DNA from: a virus
IMG/VR virus record: IMGVR_UViG_3300033149_003773
Location: 1-52,211 of that record
Direction: 5' to 3' (one strand)
Length of the DNA stretch: 52,211 bases
Shown: one piece after another, positions 38,695 to 47,716 of the stretch
How positions within the stretch are numbered: the stretch's first letter is position 1
Layout: each line of letters starts with the position of its first letter
Notes under the pieces: model-generated
What the model saw: only the letters and a program-made list of their open reading frames with translations
What the model was told of the DNA's origin: nothing
Databases searched by the model: none
Position numbers and translations under genes: made by a program

Positions 38695-38886
38695 TCATAC
38701 CTCCTTTGCATCGCTTTCAATTATAACACTTATTACGTAACTCTCTACATTGGTGATTTTTAATACTCGTCCATTGTCATTTATAAAATAATCCACCCCA
38801 CTATTTAATTTTATCAGTTCCGTAATTGCTTCCTTTGGATCATTAAAATGCAAAGCAATCTTTTTATCATTAACAGCAACTTGCAT
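38695..38886 (-). CDS. Hypothetical small protein
   Basis: A 63-residue beta-rich protein starting MQVAVNDKKIALHFND, ending ESYVISVIIESDAKEV. ATG 38886 follows GGGGTGAAGGTT; the upstream GTG is less well placed. It stands between the metallopeptidase and a fibre gene. Function unknown. Confidence 0.5.
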   Translation of the reverse strand: MQVAVNDKKIALHFNDPKEAITELIKLNSGVDYFINDNGRVLKITNVESYVISVIIESDAKEV

Positions 38887-38891
38887 AACCT

Positions 38892-39323
38892 TCACCCCAC
38901 ATCAGTATTATTAAGCAATTTATTGATAAGATTCGCAAAATCACTTTGCTCAAGTAACTGAATCATACCAGTTGCCAATACATCTATAAATGCCTCATTC
39001 TTTGGTGTAGACTCAGATAGTTGTCTATGTCCTGTTACGTCTCCTATCGCATGCAAACACTCGTGAATGATTGTATGAAGCATGCTTCTTAAATCTTGTT
39101 CTGGATTTATGTATATAGCTTTTCCGTAGTAATCACACACCCCGAGAATACGTTTAGAAGAAAAATCGTTTTCTTCGCAATGTTTAATAAATTCTTCTTT
39201 ACTAAATATGATTTTATATTTTTCACCAAAGATATTCAACATCATGTTTTTTGCGGTTTTATCCTCTTTTGAAGGTGCAATCGTTCCAAATGAAAAGACA
39301 TGTAATTCGGCTTCTGAACTCAT
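38892..39323 (-). CDS. HExxH zinc metallopeptidase-like protein
   Basis: A 143-residue protein with HECLH (87-91) in a helix LHTIIHECLHAIGDVTGH, preceded by DYYGKAIYINPEQ and followed by Glu110 in NEAFIDVLATGM, a candidate third ligand. The order is that of small phage-encoded zinc peptidases. ATG 39323 overlaps the stop of the transglycosylase gene (ATGA). Its place in the lysis cassette suggests a role in wall or host-protein cleavage; the substrate is unknown. Confidence 0.65.
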   Translation of the reverse strand: MSSEAELHVFSFGTIAPSKEDKTAKNMMLNIFGEKYKIIFSKEEFIKHCEENDFSSKRILGVCDYYGKAIYINPEQDLRSMLHTIIHECLHAIGDVTGHRQLSESTPKNEAFIDVLATGMIQLLEQSDFANLINKLLNNTDVG

Positions 39324-39820
39324 GGCTTCAGCTCCCTGTACCAATATTCACGCCAAAAGATGAAGTCGAACAGGTGAAGTTTGGTTTCTTGTGGCACGTT
39401 CTCGTCTATAACTGAATTATCTGGTCTCTTCATTGATAGCCACTGAAGAACATTACCTTGACCCCAGTTATAAGACATTATAACGAGATTGGTTATACCA
39501 GCACTGTTAGTCTGCTTGAATACTCGGTAAAGGTAGCGGAGATAACGAATACCTACAAAAACGTTTTTCGCTGGGTCTAACATATCATCATAGCTAAACT
39601 TGGTATTGTATAGCCAATTAATAGTTCTTAAAGCTGGTTGGGACACTTGCATAAGCCCACGTGCATATCCACTATCCGCCAGCGGATTCCAAGCGGATTC
39701 CGTTGAAATAACAGCGAATACATCGTAAGGTTGGGGAAACGTTTTGATATGATATTTATCACTAAACTCTCTGTATTCCTTTAAGACGATTTCTTGGAGG
39801 AGACTGTTGTCTTGTTTCAT
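39320..39820 (-). CDS. Endolysin: lytic transglycosylase (SLT type)
   Basis: A 166-residue enzyme that cleaves peptidoglycan. The catalytic Glu41 lies in AVISTESAWNPLADSGYARG, followed by LMQVS, and FVGIRYLRYLYRVF and MSYNWGQGNV complete the SLT/goose-lysozyme line. No signal peptide, so it needs the holin. ATG 39820 follows GGGGGAGTGG; a longer frame exists but overlaps the holin gene. The start overlaps the holin gene stop by ATGA. Confidence 0.88.
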   Translation of the reverse strand: MKQDNSLLQEIVLKEYREFSDKYHIKTFPQPYDVFAVISTESAWNPLADSGYARGLMQVSQPALRTINWLYNTKFSYDDMLDPAKNVFVGIRYLRYLYRVFKQTNSAGITNLVIMSYNWGQGNVLQWLSMKRPDNSVIDENVPQETKLHLFDFIFWREYWYRELKP

Positions 39821-40068
39821 GATAACCACTCCCCCAATTTCGCAAAAAGCACAGCAAGTACGGTGCTTGAGGTTAATATGGCAATTAGAAACTTCCAAAA
39901 AAGTCGTCCACTCCATTCGTAAAACTTCTTTTCTATCTTCTTTTCCAAGTACCCATTAAGCATATTTTTTATCTTTTCCACATTGCTTCTCGTCTCTTTG
40001 ATGTCTTCTTGCTGTCCTTTTACTATTTCTTCCAGTCGTGCTATCTTAACATCAATACTTTCTGGCAT
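39817..40068 (-). CDS. Holin-like XhlA-type protein
   Basis: An 83-residue protein. Residues 1-55 are a charged coiled coil (VKIARLEEIVKGQQEDIKET), then WSGRLFWKFLIAILTSSTVL and following residues form one membrane span (about 57-78). This order (coiled coil then C-terminal span) is that of XhlA-type holins or holin partners. It directly precedes the endolysin gene and overlaps it. ATG 40068 follows AGGTGG. Confidence 0.75.
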   Translation of the reverse strand: MPESIDVKIARLEEIVKGQQEDIKETRSNVEKIKNMLNGYLEKKIEKKFYEWSGRLFWKFLIAILTSSTVLAVLFAKLGEWLS

Positions 40069-40097
40069 GCTATCACCACCTATACATTTTTTACCCC

Positions 40098-40454
40098 TTA
40101 CAAAGAAAGGTTATCTTCGTCTATCTCACACTCATTAAAACTTAAGTCTAAACTGTATGAGGGGAGATATGCTTCTTGAAATTCTGGATGTATTGAGTTT
40201 CGTATAATTTCATAGGCATCTGGTGAAAAATAAATCGCCTTGAAGTTAATAGCACCTTTTGTGGGATCGAAGTCTTCTATATTATATTTTATCAAATCGT
40301 ATATGAAACTGATATAGAAATCCATCAAGTGCTTTAATGGATACCATTTAGTTGGATGATAAATATTCGCTCTCCACGTTCCATCTTTCTTCTTAAGCTT
40401 TCTTGCCCTTATTAAGAGGTTGGTTAAGTTATCAACATTAAATGTAGTCTTCAT
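40098..40454 (-). CDS. Hypothetical protein
   Basis: A 118-residue protein starting MKTTFNVDNLTNLLIRARKL, basic at the start and acidic at the end (NECEIDEDNLSL). Tyr/Pro-rich middle (NIYHPTKWYPLKHLMDFY). ATG 40454 follows AGTGGTGATAAT. It lies between a fibre gene and the holin gene. No family recognised. Confidence 0.55.
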   Translation of the reverse strand: MKTTFNVDNLTNLLIRARKLKKKDGTWRANIYHPTKWYPLKHLMDFYISFIYDLIKYNIEDFDPTKGAINFKAIYFSPDAYEIIRNSIHPEFQEAYLPSYSLDLSFNECEIDEDNLSL

Positions 40455-40492
40455 ATTATCACCACTTTAATTATACCAAATGTTATGTCAAC

Positions 40493-41437
40493 TTATAACA
40501 TGCACTCGTCTTTACATATCCAATAAGCAAGGGAGAGATCAGATTTCAAAACATCTATCTTAAGGCTTTCGTCAGTATTTTGAATGTCAAGAAGTGAAGC
40601 ATCAATAGGAACTGTTGTACTAATAAAATCTGTGTCTGTATCATTATTGAGAGTTATTCTATAAAGACCATTTGAATAGCTCGTGTCCGTAACAGATGGA
40701 TAATTATCATAACTTTTATATTCAACATCGTCATAACGATAAGTGCCAGCCCTTCCACTACCAGAACCCGTTTGTTGATAACCACCTGAACGACCTACAA
40801 AAAAATATCTGGCATTAGATAAATCTATCTCATGGGTTACATCAAGATATAAATTGCTATTACAATATACTCTTATGTTGTTTGTATCGTGATCAATTTG
40901 CATTTCAAAAGTATTCCAACTACCTTTATTCCAGGTTAAAGTAGAAACCGCAAATGCCGAACCATTATCATATAATGCCAGTTTGTTATTTATTTCAAAA
41001 GATAACGCAAAAACACGTGATAAGTCTTCCGCAACAAACCCAATAAGGTTTTGCATTATATACGTCTGGTTGGGTGAATAATATCTACATTTGATATTCT
41101 TTATTTTACTTGGACTTTGAATGGCTCTATACATTGTAGCAACCCAAACACTACTGGTAGCATCTTCTCTCAGAAAGAGAGCACCACCTGAAATATAAAA
41201 ATAAGCATATGTACCTTCGCTTTCTAACCAACCATTCGATACAGCCGAACTATCACTTCTATTAAAGTTATCAACAAAATTTGAGGGGGCTGCATTATTA
41301 ATATCTGGAGAAAAACCTTCTTTTTTAGTTATAAGAAACGTCTTGGTCGAGCCAGCTTCAAATTTGTCAACATAAACCCATACTTTATCTATAACACTAC
41401 CACTATCATCATATCCTATCCAATATGGTATCGCCAT
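40493..41437 (-). CDS. Tail fibre with DUF2341-like start and lectin-like domain
   Basis: A 314-residue protein. The start AIPYWIGYDDSGSVIDKVWVYVDKFEAGST... resembles the DUF2341 line (YWI...VWVkv..i..G.T). Residues 50-230 look like a concanavalin-type jelly roll: NFNRSDSSAVSNGWLES, FEMQIDHDTNNIRVYCNSNL, YFFVGRSGG. The C-terminal part (YRITLNNDTDTDF) is a further beta domain. It may bind host surface glycan. ATG 41437 follows GGAGG. Confidence 0.6.
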   Translation of the reverse strand: MAIPYWIGYDDSGSVIDKVWVYVDKFEAGSTKTFLITKKEGFSPDINNAAPSNFVDNFNRSDSSAVSNGWLESEGTYAYFYISGGALFLREDATSSVWVATMYRAIQSPSKIKNIKCRYYSPNQTYIMQNLIGFVAEDLSRVFALSFEINNKLALYDNGSAFAVSTLTWNKGSWNTFEMQIDHDTNNIRVYCNSNLYLDVTHEIDLSNARYFFVGRSGGYQQTGSGSGRAGTYRYDDVEYKSYDNYPSVTDTSYSNGLYRITLNNDTDTDFISTTVPIDASLLDIQNTDESLKIDVLKSDLSLAYWICKDECML

Positions 41438-41441
41438 TTAG

Positions 41442-41711
41442 TCATTCCTCCAAGAAATCGGGTTTATCTTCAAGTATAAATAAATTGCACTTGTTTGGAA
41501 ATTGCATATATCTTTTGACCTTACCACATAATTTTCCAGTATTAAATAGATAAAGTGACCTTCCTCTTTGCGCAAGATAAATTGCAAGTGAAACGAAACC
41601 ACATATAACGGGGTGATTATTCATATCAACGACAATGCGATCTTCGGTACCGCTTTCTTTAATGCTACACCACAAATCCCAAAACTTGCCATTATATTCA
41701 AAAAGTGGCAC
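41442..41711 (-). CDS. Hypothetical small protein
   Basis: An 89-residue protein starting PLFEYNGKFWDLW after GTG 41711, with AGGAGTGATAAT upstream; a longer frame overlaps the previous gene. Four Cys (LWCSIKES, VICGFVS, KLCGKVK, KCNLF) in a compact fold. It lies between two fibre genes. Function unknown. Confidence 0.5.
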   Translation of the reverse strand: MPLFEYNGKFWDLWCSIKESGTEDRIVVDMNNHPVICGFVSLAIYLAQRGRSLYLFNTGKLCGKVKRYMQFPNKCNLFILEDKPDFLEE

Positions 41712-41715
41712 ATTA

Positions 41716-42282
41716 TCACTCCTTGAACAAATATGTATACTGCAAACGTATTGCCACATTTCGCAACGTTATAGGATTACTACCAGCAGTAGCTTTTACA
41801 TAAACCGTCACTTCTGAAGACGGATCAATGTCTCCTACCACGAGTGTTTCTGAAAAAGTTACATTATCCGTGGAGAATGTCAGCATAGAACCATCAGAAC
41901 CAGAATAATCAAATATTTCATACCCAGATAATGTTGCACTTTGTGCAACGAGTGTGCTTGACTCGTTCACAACTCTTATGGTTTCAACCATATCGTTGTT
42001 AACTGGTAGGGGATTATTGTTAAATAGCCAAGTGCTTCCCGCAAAGCATACTACCAAGTCCGTTTGTGATGTACCTAAATGCACTTCTTCATTTATGTCG
42101 TCCCATTCCCATTCATCTGGATCAAGTGTGCCATCTGTGTTTAGTGTAAGTAAAACTCCATTTGGATAGACTGGACTATATATCCGAACCTCATTTGGCT
42201 GTTCTTCACACGGAATTGTATCTCCAACCCCGCTACCAACAACATACTTTAACGTTGTATCGCTTTTGAAAAGTTTTACCAT
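41716..42282 (-). CDS. Tail fibre/baseplate protein with shared beta module (copy 3)
   Basis: A 188-residue protein starting MVKLFKSDTTLKYVVGSGVG. The shared module runs as EEQPNEVRIYSP, NGVLLTLNTDG, VHLGTSQTDLVVCFAGSTWLFNN. The C-terminal half is a beta domain (EVTVYVKATAGSNPITLRNV). ATG 42282 follows GGAGGTTGGG; a longer frame overlaps the large fibre gene. It directly follows the 692-residue protein, as the other copies follow large genes. Confidence 0.6.
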   Translation of the reverse strand: MVKLFKSDTTLKYVVGSGVGDTIPCEEQPNEVRIYSPVYPNGVLLTLNTDGTLDPDEWEWDDINEEVHLGTSQTDLVVCFAGSTWLFNNNPLPVNNDMVETIRVVNESSTLVAQSATLSGYEIFDYSGSDGSMLTFSTDNVTFSETLVVGDIDPSSEVTVYVKATAGSNPITLRNVAIRLQYTYLFKE

Positions 42283-42295
42283 CGTCCCAACCTCC

Positions 42296-44374
42296 TTAGA
42301 ACGGACATGTTGTATCAATAACTACATAGTAGTGCATCTGGAATGTTCTACCAATGTCTTCCTGGGCAAATGTCAATTTGCCCGTGCTGGTTTCAACATG
42401 TACCTGTCCTGATGTAGGAGTACCTCCTGTTATCAATTCGGCATCAACACCTGCACCAACTTGCTCTGGATCATCGAACGTTGCTTTTGCTAAGAACGTG
42501 TCCAATTCCCAAAAATTAGCATTAGCACTTTCTGGAACATAATACGAATAAGTGCCATCACCGTTATCTATCAGATTACTTAGTACCAATGCAATATCTA
42601 TATAGTGATACTCCCAAAAACGCAAGTCAAATACACGCTTAACTTCAACTTCTGACAACGAATCTTTGACTATACCCTCTACCACTGTGAAGTAGAAATA
42701 CTCATTCTCTACAAAACCACCTTCTGTAAAGTCAAAATTTAATTCCACTCCATCTTCAATTTCAATACTTGTGCTATCTATAAGTCTGCTATTCTGTTCG
42801 TCAAAATCAACCCAACTCGAGCCATCCCAGCCATACCAATGTGGAGACGTTAAATCACCGTTTTGAGTTAATAATTGCAAATCGGTTGCATTGTATGGTG
42901 TAAGAACCTTTTGTGGATATTTATAAGCAATATTAGACCAAAATAGTGGTCCTAAATATTCTTCTGGAAGATTGTAAATTGGAGTAGTTCCATCTAAATG
43001 AAAAGCAGAATAAGTACCATCACCATTGTCAACCGCTATGTAAGTATAGTTACATCTCGCATTAGGAACATTTACAAGTTCAGTCAAAAGTTGTTTATCA
43101 CGTTTACTACCACCAAACCAAACATTTCCATCTATATCAAACTGCAAATAAGTGAAGCTTACTAACCCAGTCAAGTCAAAGGTTGTTGTCTCGTGTGATA
43201 AATCATCATAAATAATCCATTGTTCATCTTCACCAAATAGATAGCATACATCTTGATCTGGGTGCGCAACAAGCAAGACCTCAGACCCTTGTGCTATACT
43301 TGTTTCTGCTATTTGTGTGGTAGTTGTATCGAGGTCAAGCACATGAATCCTATACGGATCACTATCCTCAAGCACTATTATCCTGTCATTAAACCATGTA
43401 ACCTGTTTAACGTCAAAAGGCATCTCGACTTCCAGTATCTTCTCTGGCTCAAACTCAAAATATGACTCAAAAGCAACTATGGTCTTTTTATCAGGTCGTA
43501 ATGCCAAAAAGACATATACATCTTTCGTTTCTGGATTTCTTCTTCTCGATTCTGCCCAAATAGCATTGCTATCAAGGTAAAAGAGAGGAGTAGGTTTATA
43601 TCTCTCGATGGGATCATTAAATTCAAATGTAGTTGTATAACAACGTATAGTATTAGCATCCTGAAAATAGATAGGGATTGCCTCAGAATACAAACTCGTT
43701 GCATCAACTAACGCATAATTTTCATGCCCCCACCAATTTGAATCAGGTTCTGGGGGTGTTTCTCTAATACTAATCGGCAACTTAGTCCAAACGAATTTTG
43801 CTTCACCTAAACCTCCAGATTGTGTTATCTTAATCAAATAATGCAAAGCCCTACTCGAGTATTTATTCTCGTTATAAGTCCAGCCAGAAAGCAAGTTTAT
43901 ACTTATCTTAGCAAGTGATTGTCCAATTTCTTCGGTATTATACGATAGAAACTCCTTTGTTGTTATGGGAATCGTAGTTGTATTAAAAACGCTCGAAACT
44001 GATTTCTCATTTATTTCCTCAGATGGGAAATAAATTGCATAAAGCGCATACTCAACATCTGAAGGGGTTAGTCCCATTGCATACAAAAAAGGCATTACAC
44101 AATTAACAATAATATTATCCTCGTTAATGCTTTTGGAATATATTATACGTGCTGGATTACAAGAGACAGTAACTCTTGTTTCCGTAAACCAAAATGGTTG
44201 GTAGTACGGATTCCACCATGCGGGGAAATAAATAGGAGTAAAATTCAAAACGTCTGTTCTTTTTGGCATAAATAAAAAGAAACAACGAGGCATTAAGTAA
44301 CCAGCAACTCTCTTATTTATAAAAGTCATTTTGAAAGTTAACATTTTATAACAATTTTCTGGTGTTAGTTGCAT
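42296..44374 (-). CDS. Large tail fibre/baseplate protein
   Basis: A 692-residue protein. The N-terminal 200 residues are aromatic-rich (PIYFPAWWNPYYQPFWFTE). Residues 300-440 contain propeller-like strands (VTWFNDRIIVLEDSDPYRIH, VCYLFGEDEQWIIYDD, FDIDGNVWFGGSK). The C-terminus is a beta module (GGTPTSGQVHVETSTGKLTF). ATG 44374 follows GGAGTGG. Probably an exposed fibre or baseplate protein. No family recognised by eye. Confidence 0.55.
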   Translation of the reverse strand: MQLTPENCYKMLTFKMTFINKRVAGYLMPRCFFLFMPKRTDVLNFTPIYFPAWWNPYYQPFWFTETRVTVSCNPARIIYSKSINEDNIIVNCVMPFLYAMGLTPSDVEYALYAIYFPSEEINEKSVSSVFNTTTIPITTKEFLSYNTEEIGQSLAKISINLLSGWTYNENKYSSRALHYLIKITQSGGLGEAKFVWTKLPISIRETPPEPDSNWWGHENYALVDATSLYSEAIPIYFQDANTIRCYTTTFEFNDPIERYKPTPLFYLDSNAIWAESRRRNPETKDVYVFLALRPDKKTIVAFESYFEFEPEKILEVEMPFDVKQVTWFNDRIIVLEDSDPYRIHVLDLDTTTTQIAETSIAQGSEVLLVAHPDQDVCYLFGEDEQWIIYDDLSHETTTFDLTGLVSFTYLQFDIDGNVWFGGSKRDKQLLTELVNVPNARCNYTYIAVDNGDGTYSAFHLDGTTPIYNLPEEYLGPLFWSNIAYKYPQKVLTPYNATDLQLLTQNGDLTSPHWYGWDGSSWVDFDEQNSRLIDSTSIEIEDGVELNFDFTEGGFVENEYFYFTVVEGIVKDSLSEVEVKRVFDLRFWEYHYIDIALVLSNLIDNGDGTYSYYVPESANANFWELDTFLAKATFDDPEQVGAGVDAELITGGTPTSGQVHVETSTGKLTFAQEDIGRTFQMHYYVVIDTTCPF

Positions 44375-44375
44375 A

Positions 44376-44843
44376 TCACCACTCCATTTTTATAGAATAT
44401 CTAATAACGTAAGTATCAGAAGCAGTTAATGAAATAGGTGGATCTATTCTTGATATAGCAAGTGGTTCTTCAGGGTAAGAAAAAAAATACCATTCAAGAT
44501 ATACTCCATAAATGTCTATAGGACCTACTTGAGTATCTGTTGTTAAGATCAAACTCTTTTCCACTTTTTTATCGATGCGAATTGGTGCAAAACGTCCAAT
44601 ATAAAGGTCTTTAGAAATATCATCACTATCAGTGGCATAATATATGTTTCTAAATGTATCATCATCTATTTCGTAACGGTACACCCAAACATCTGCCTTT
44701 GTATAAATGGCTTCATCAGCATAAAATCTACTATTACCAAACGTTATCGTTTTTGCCCCACGTATAATCATATTCTTACACTTATACACACGCTCTCTCT
44801 CAGTATCTGGATTAACTATAATTTCATATTCACCCTTAAACAT
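44376..44843 (-). CDS. Tail-associated beta protein
   Basis: A 155-residue beta protein starting MFKGEYEIIVNPDTERERVY. Asp/Tyr-rich strands, with IGRFAPIRIDKKVEKSLILT and a C-terminal TASDTYVIRYSIKMEW. It is two bases before the next gene's start, so the two are coupled. Similar small beta proteins lie before the other large fibre genes. Function inferred from place. Confidence 0.5.
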   Translation of the reverse strand: MFKGEYEIIVNPDTERERVYKCKNMIIRGAKTITFGNSRFYADEAIYTKADVWVYRYEIDDDTFRNIYYATDSDDISKDLYIGRFAPIRIDKKVEKSLILTTDTQVGPIDIYGVYLEWYFFSYPEEPLAISRIDPPISLTASDTYVIRYSIKMEW

Positions 44844-45105
44844 ATTGCCACTCTCCTATTACAGAGGGACTATCAAAAGCCATGGTATCCTCACTCGTTC
44901 CTAACACGGGCGTTCTTTGTAATGCTTGCGGTGCAAAAAATATTGATGTCGGTGTAAGTGAAAAAACATCTTCAAATCTTAAAATATTCAACTTGTATTT
45001 CGTAACACTAAACTTTTCAGGTTGCCTAATAGATGCAAAAAAACTCAATTGGTCTTCGAGTGGTTGTCCACAGAAAAATAGTAACCTGAAAATGTTCATT
45101 TCCAT
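44836..45105 (-). CDS. Hypothetical small tail-region protein
   Basis: An 89-residue protein starting MEMNIFRLLFFCGQPLEDQL. N-terminal 12 residues are hydrophobic but too short for a secure span. Pro/Ser/Thr-rich C-terminus (PTSIFFAPQALQRTPVLGTS). ATG 45105 has a distant GAGG. It overlaps the next gene by eight bases. Confidence 0.5.
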   Translation of the reverse strand: MEMNIFRLLFFCGQPLEDQLSFFASIRQPEKFSVTKYKLNILRFEDVFSLTPTSIFFAPQALQRTPVLGTSEDTMAFDSPSVIGEWQYV

Positions 45106-45107
45106 AA

Positions 45108-45653
45108 CTAATTATCCCTCGCTTTACTGCAAGTTACCTTCACCCACAAATCACGATAATTTCCAAATGTCTCACTACCAAGATAGACACGCATTTTTAT
45201 AATATGCTGTGTGTCTTTCGGTATTTCATTCACGGTGTAAGGAAAATCATACTCTCCATTTGAATCATACCATTTTATAGTTGGAGTAAGATAGTTGGGT
45301 CCAACTATTTCAACTGTAACATCTAATAGTCTATATTCTGGATCATGAATAACGATACCACTTTCGAGCTTATCATAACCCTCAACATTGGTTATCATGA
45401 ACAAAGAGTCGAATATGTATCCACCAGAAGACATTGCAACGTATATTTCTCCACTCTGTGGCTCGGCTGGTAGAGTAAGCGTTTTTGTGTTGACATCATA
45501 CGTCCACCCCTCAACAATTTCTCCGTTAGGATGACTTATGTCAAACAACCTTACTTCATATGGGGGTTCTTCCACAATTGCTGTGTTGCCAGATGTTATT
45601 TCTGCTAAAACACGTTTTAGCTCACTTCCAGTAACCAAATCTTTTACAGTCAT
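45108..45653 (-). CDS. Tail fibre/baseplate protein with shared beta module (copy 2)
   Basis: A 181-residue protein. The shared module runs EEPPYEVRLFDISHPNGEIV, TLTLPAEPQSGEIYVAMSSG and YIFDSLFMI. The C-terminal half (LLDVTVEIVGPNYLTPTIKW, HIIKMRVYLGSETFGNYRD) resembles that of copy 4, with the final NYRD/NFHD line. ATG 45653 follows GGAGG and overlaps the previous stop. Confidence 0.6.
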   Translation of the reverse strand: MTVKDLVTGSELKRVLAEITSGNTAIVEEPPYEVRLFDISHPNGEIVEGWTYDVNTKTLTLPAEPQSGEIYVAMSSGGYIFDSLFMITNVEGYDKLESGIVIHDPEYRLLDVTVEIVGPNYLTPTIKWYDSNGEYDFPYTVNEIPKDTQHIIKMRVYLGSETFGNYRDLWVKVTCSKARDN

Positions 45654-45913
45654 GTCAATTCCTCCAAATAGCCATAAATCTCAGCTTTTCCAGTGTTAGT
45701 TATAGCTATCGTTGTTGAACGAGAGGAAAAAATCTTTCTAATACCAACAGTATCTACGTATTCACTAAATGACCCCATTATATCGTTTCCAATCAATGAT
45801 ACAAAATTCACTTTAGTGAGTTTACTCGAATTGAGCTTTATAACGTAAAGCTTATCGAGCTCAATATCAAATTTCTTTTCCTGATACGGTTTCAATTCAA
45901 TATCATTCCTCAT
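45650..45913 (-). CDS. Small tail-associated protein
   Basis: An 87-residue protein starting MRNDIELKPYQEKKFDIELD. A compact beta fold by pattern (KLYVIKLNSSKLTKVNFVSL, TTIAITNTGKAEIYGYL). It is coupled to the 482-residue fibre gene (11-base overlap) and to the next gene (ATGA). It lies between large fibre and module protein, like a linker. Function unknown. Confidence 0.5.
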   Translation of the reverse strand: MRNDIELKPYQEKKFDIELDKLYVIKLNSSKLTKVNFVSLIGNDIMGSFSEYVDTVGIRKIFSSRSTTIAITNTGKAEIYGYLEELT

Positions 45914-47351
45914 TTACAGTCACCTCCACACGATCATCATAATCTGCTAAAACAAGAACCTCGTCTTCTATTTTAGAATAAATACGGGCATAGCCGTAGT
46001 ACTTTTTCATAGCAATAACAAGATAGTCAACAATGCTTTCTTTTACCTTATCAATATTCAAAAAAGCACCATAATTAGCAACATCATTGACAACATTTCC
46101 AGTCGTAACTGCAATCTTAATACCATGTGCTGAATCATCTGCTCCATGAACACTACGCAACGCAACAAACTTTTCCTCAATCCATTCTCGCAAGTCACTT
46201 AAAATACCATAGAACCATATATCGCTATCAGGAACGGATATCTTGATTTCGTTATTGGAAACTTGCTCAACAGTAACCACTTTCAACTCAGTACCAAAAT
46301 CATGCGTATTATCTTGTGTAATAATAAGCTCACACGCAAATTTGTCATCAATATCTTCTGTAATCTTTAACTCAACGGGGCTATCACTAACGTGATACTC
46401 TCCCAATACAACTTTAATTCCTTGGCTGTCAGCATCTTGTTCCATACCAACTTTACGAAGTGAAACATATTTTTCCAACAATTTTTCCCCTTCGGTTATC
46501 ACAATACCATTTCTTTGGGGATAATTGAGCTTAGGAAAACCAGATGTGATCAATTCAAGTATATCTGTATACTCAACATAACCTGCAATGACCACAGGTT
46601 CTGGTGCAGAACGGAATACGATGAAATCTTCTATCGTTATACCCGTTCCTGAAATACGCATGATTGTATCATCAATACTCGTTGCTTCATCTAACGGTGA
46701 AGTATCACTTACACTGTAAACCTGTTCTGATTCTTCGTAGAATGTTAATACAAGTTTTGAAACACTAAAGCCAAAGTCTATTTCACGCATGCCGTTAGCA
46801 AGTGTTGTAACTGTGTTTCCGTTTACACTCAAAATGCCATTATTTATATCAACAATCCATTTGCGTAATTGATTCACAGGGTCTATCAACTCAAATGTGG
46901 CATTATAGGTATCTTCCGTAATGATAAGTTTAACCTTCAATGGTAATTCTCCAGCATAATCCAAAGCAACCGTTGCACCGTTTAGATGAAAACCTGTTTG
47001 ATTAATAAAATAGTCTCCAGAGATACCTGTAATATAATATGGCATTCTACCACGGTCATATAACAAAAACAATGGGTCATCAAAAACCATTCTGTTTATT
47101 AATATGCGTTCAACGTATATCGGTAAGACCATTCTATCCTCAAGATAAGGTAAGCGTATAAATACTCTATCAACGTTGCGAACCTCATCGTACATGAAAT
47201 ATAACGGCAACATATTGCCCCATAACCAAGCAATATAATGTTCATTGGTTTCATGTTCAAACCGCAGTTCTATGACCTTATCATATGGCTCCTCCGCATA
47301 CAAATCAACATACACGAGAAGACCATCATTCGCAACGCTTCTAACCTTCAT
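45903..47351 (-). CDS. Large tail fibre/baseplate protein
   Basis: A 482-residue protein starting MKVRSVANDGLLVYVDLYAE. Residues 40-130 and 150-260 look like two jelly-roll domains (VFIRLPYLEDRMVLPIYVER, GISGDYFINQTGFHLNGATV, IDDTIMRISGTGITIEDFIV). The C-terminal third has repeated SVHGADDSAHGIKI / VGMEQDADSQGIKV units, an internal repeat of about 95 residues. Likely part of the fibre network. Confidence 0.55.
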   Translation of the reverse strand: MKVRSVANDGLLVYVDLYAEEPYDKVIELRFEHETNEHYIAWLWGNMLPLYFMYDEVRNVDRVFIRLPYLEDRMVLPIYVERILINRMVFDDPLFLLYDRGRMPYYITGISGDYFINQTGFHLNGATVALDYAGELPLKVKLIITEDTYNATFELIDPVNQLRKWIVDINNGILSVNGNTVTTLANGMREIDFGFSVSKLVLTFYEESEQVYSVSDTSPLDEATSIDDTIMRISGTGITIEDFIVFRSAPEPVVIAGYVEYTDILELITSGFPKLNYPQRNGIVITEGEKLLEKYVSLRKVGMEQDADSQGIKVVLGEYHVSDSPVELKITEDIDDKFACELIITQDNTHDFGTELKVVTVEQVSNNEIKISVPDSDIWFYGILSDLREWIEEKFVALRSVHGADDSAHGIKIAVTTGNVVNDVANYGAFLNIDKVKESIVDYLVIAMKKYYGYARIYSKIEDEVLVLADYDDRVEVTVNEE

Positions 47352-47704
47352 GTCAGCCTAACACCAACCATACTTACAGTATAAGTTATTGAAGCATTAG
47401 TGTTATTTACTATACTAACAGCAAGATTTCTAAATTCAAGGCATTTTATCGCAAAATGCTGGGAAGTATTATACAAGTCAAATTTGTAAGTAATGATATT
47501 AAACTTGTCATTCGTATCGTAGTTTGAATCATTACAACCGTATATTTTGAAATAAACGTCTCCGCTTGTTGCGGCAGTGGAAAACGAAAAATCAATACCA
47601 ATAGTAACATATTCAGATACGTCAGCACCATGGAAAGATGAAGTTACCCCATCACTAATCGTGCCAGAACCTATTTCTAAAGGTAAAGTCTTAATAACAG
47701 GCAT
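47348..47704 (-). CDS. Small beta protein of the tail region
   Basis: A 118-residue protein starting MPVIKTLPLEIGSGTISDGV. Single beta sandwich by pattern (YVTIGIDFSFSTAATSGDVY, LAVSIVNNTNASITYTVSMV). It recalls the protein at 51048-51431. ATG 47704 follows GAGGGGTGATGTGA. It overlaps the next gene by ATGA. Function inferred from place. Confidence 0.5.
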   Translation of the reverse strand: MPVIKTLPLEIGSGTISDGVTSSFHGADVSEYVTIGIDFSFSTAATSGDVYFKIYGCNDSNYDTNDKFNIITYKFDLYNTSQHFAIKCLEFRNLAVSIVNNTNASITYTVSMVGVRLT

Positions 47705-47716
47705 TCACATCACCCC

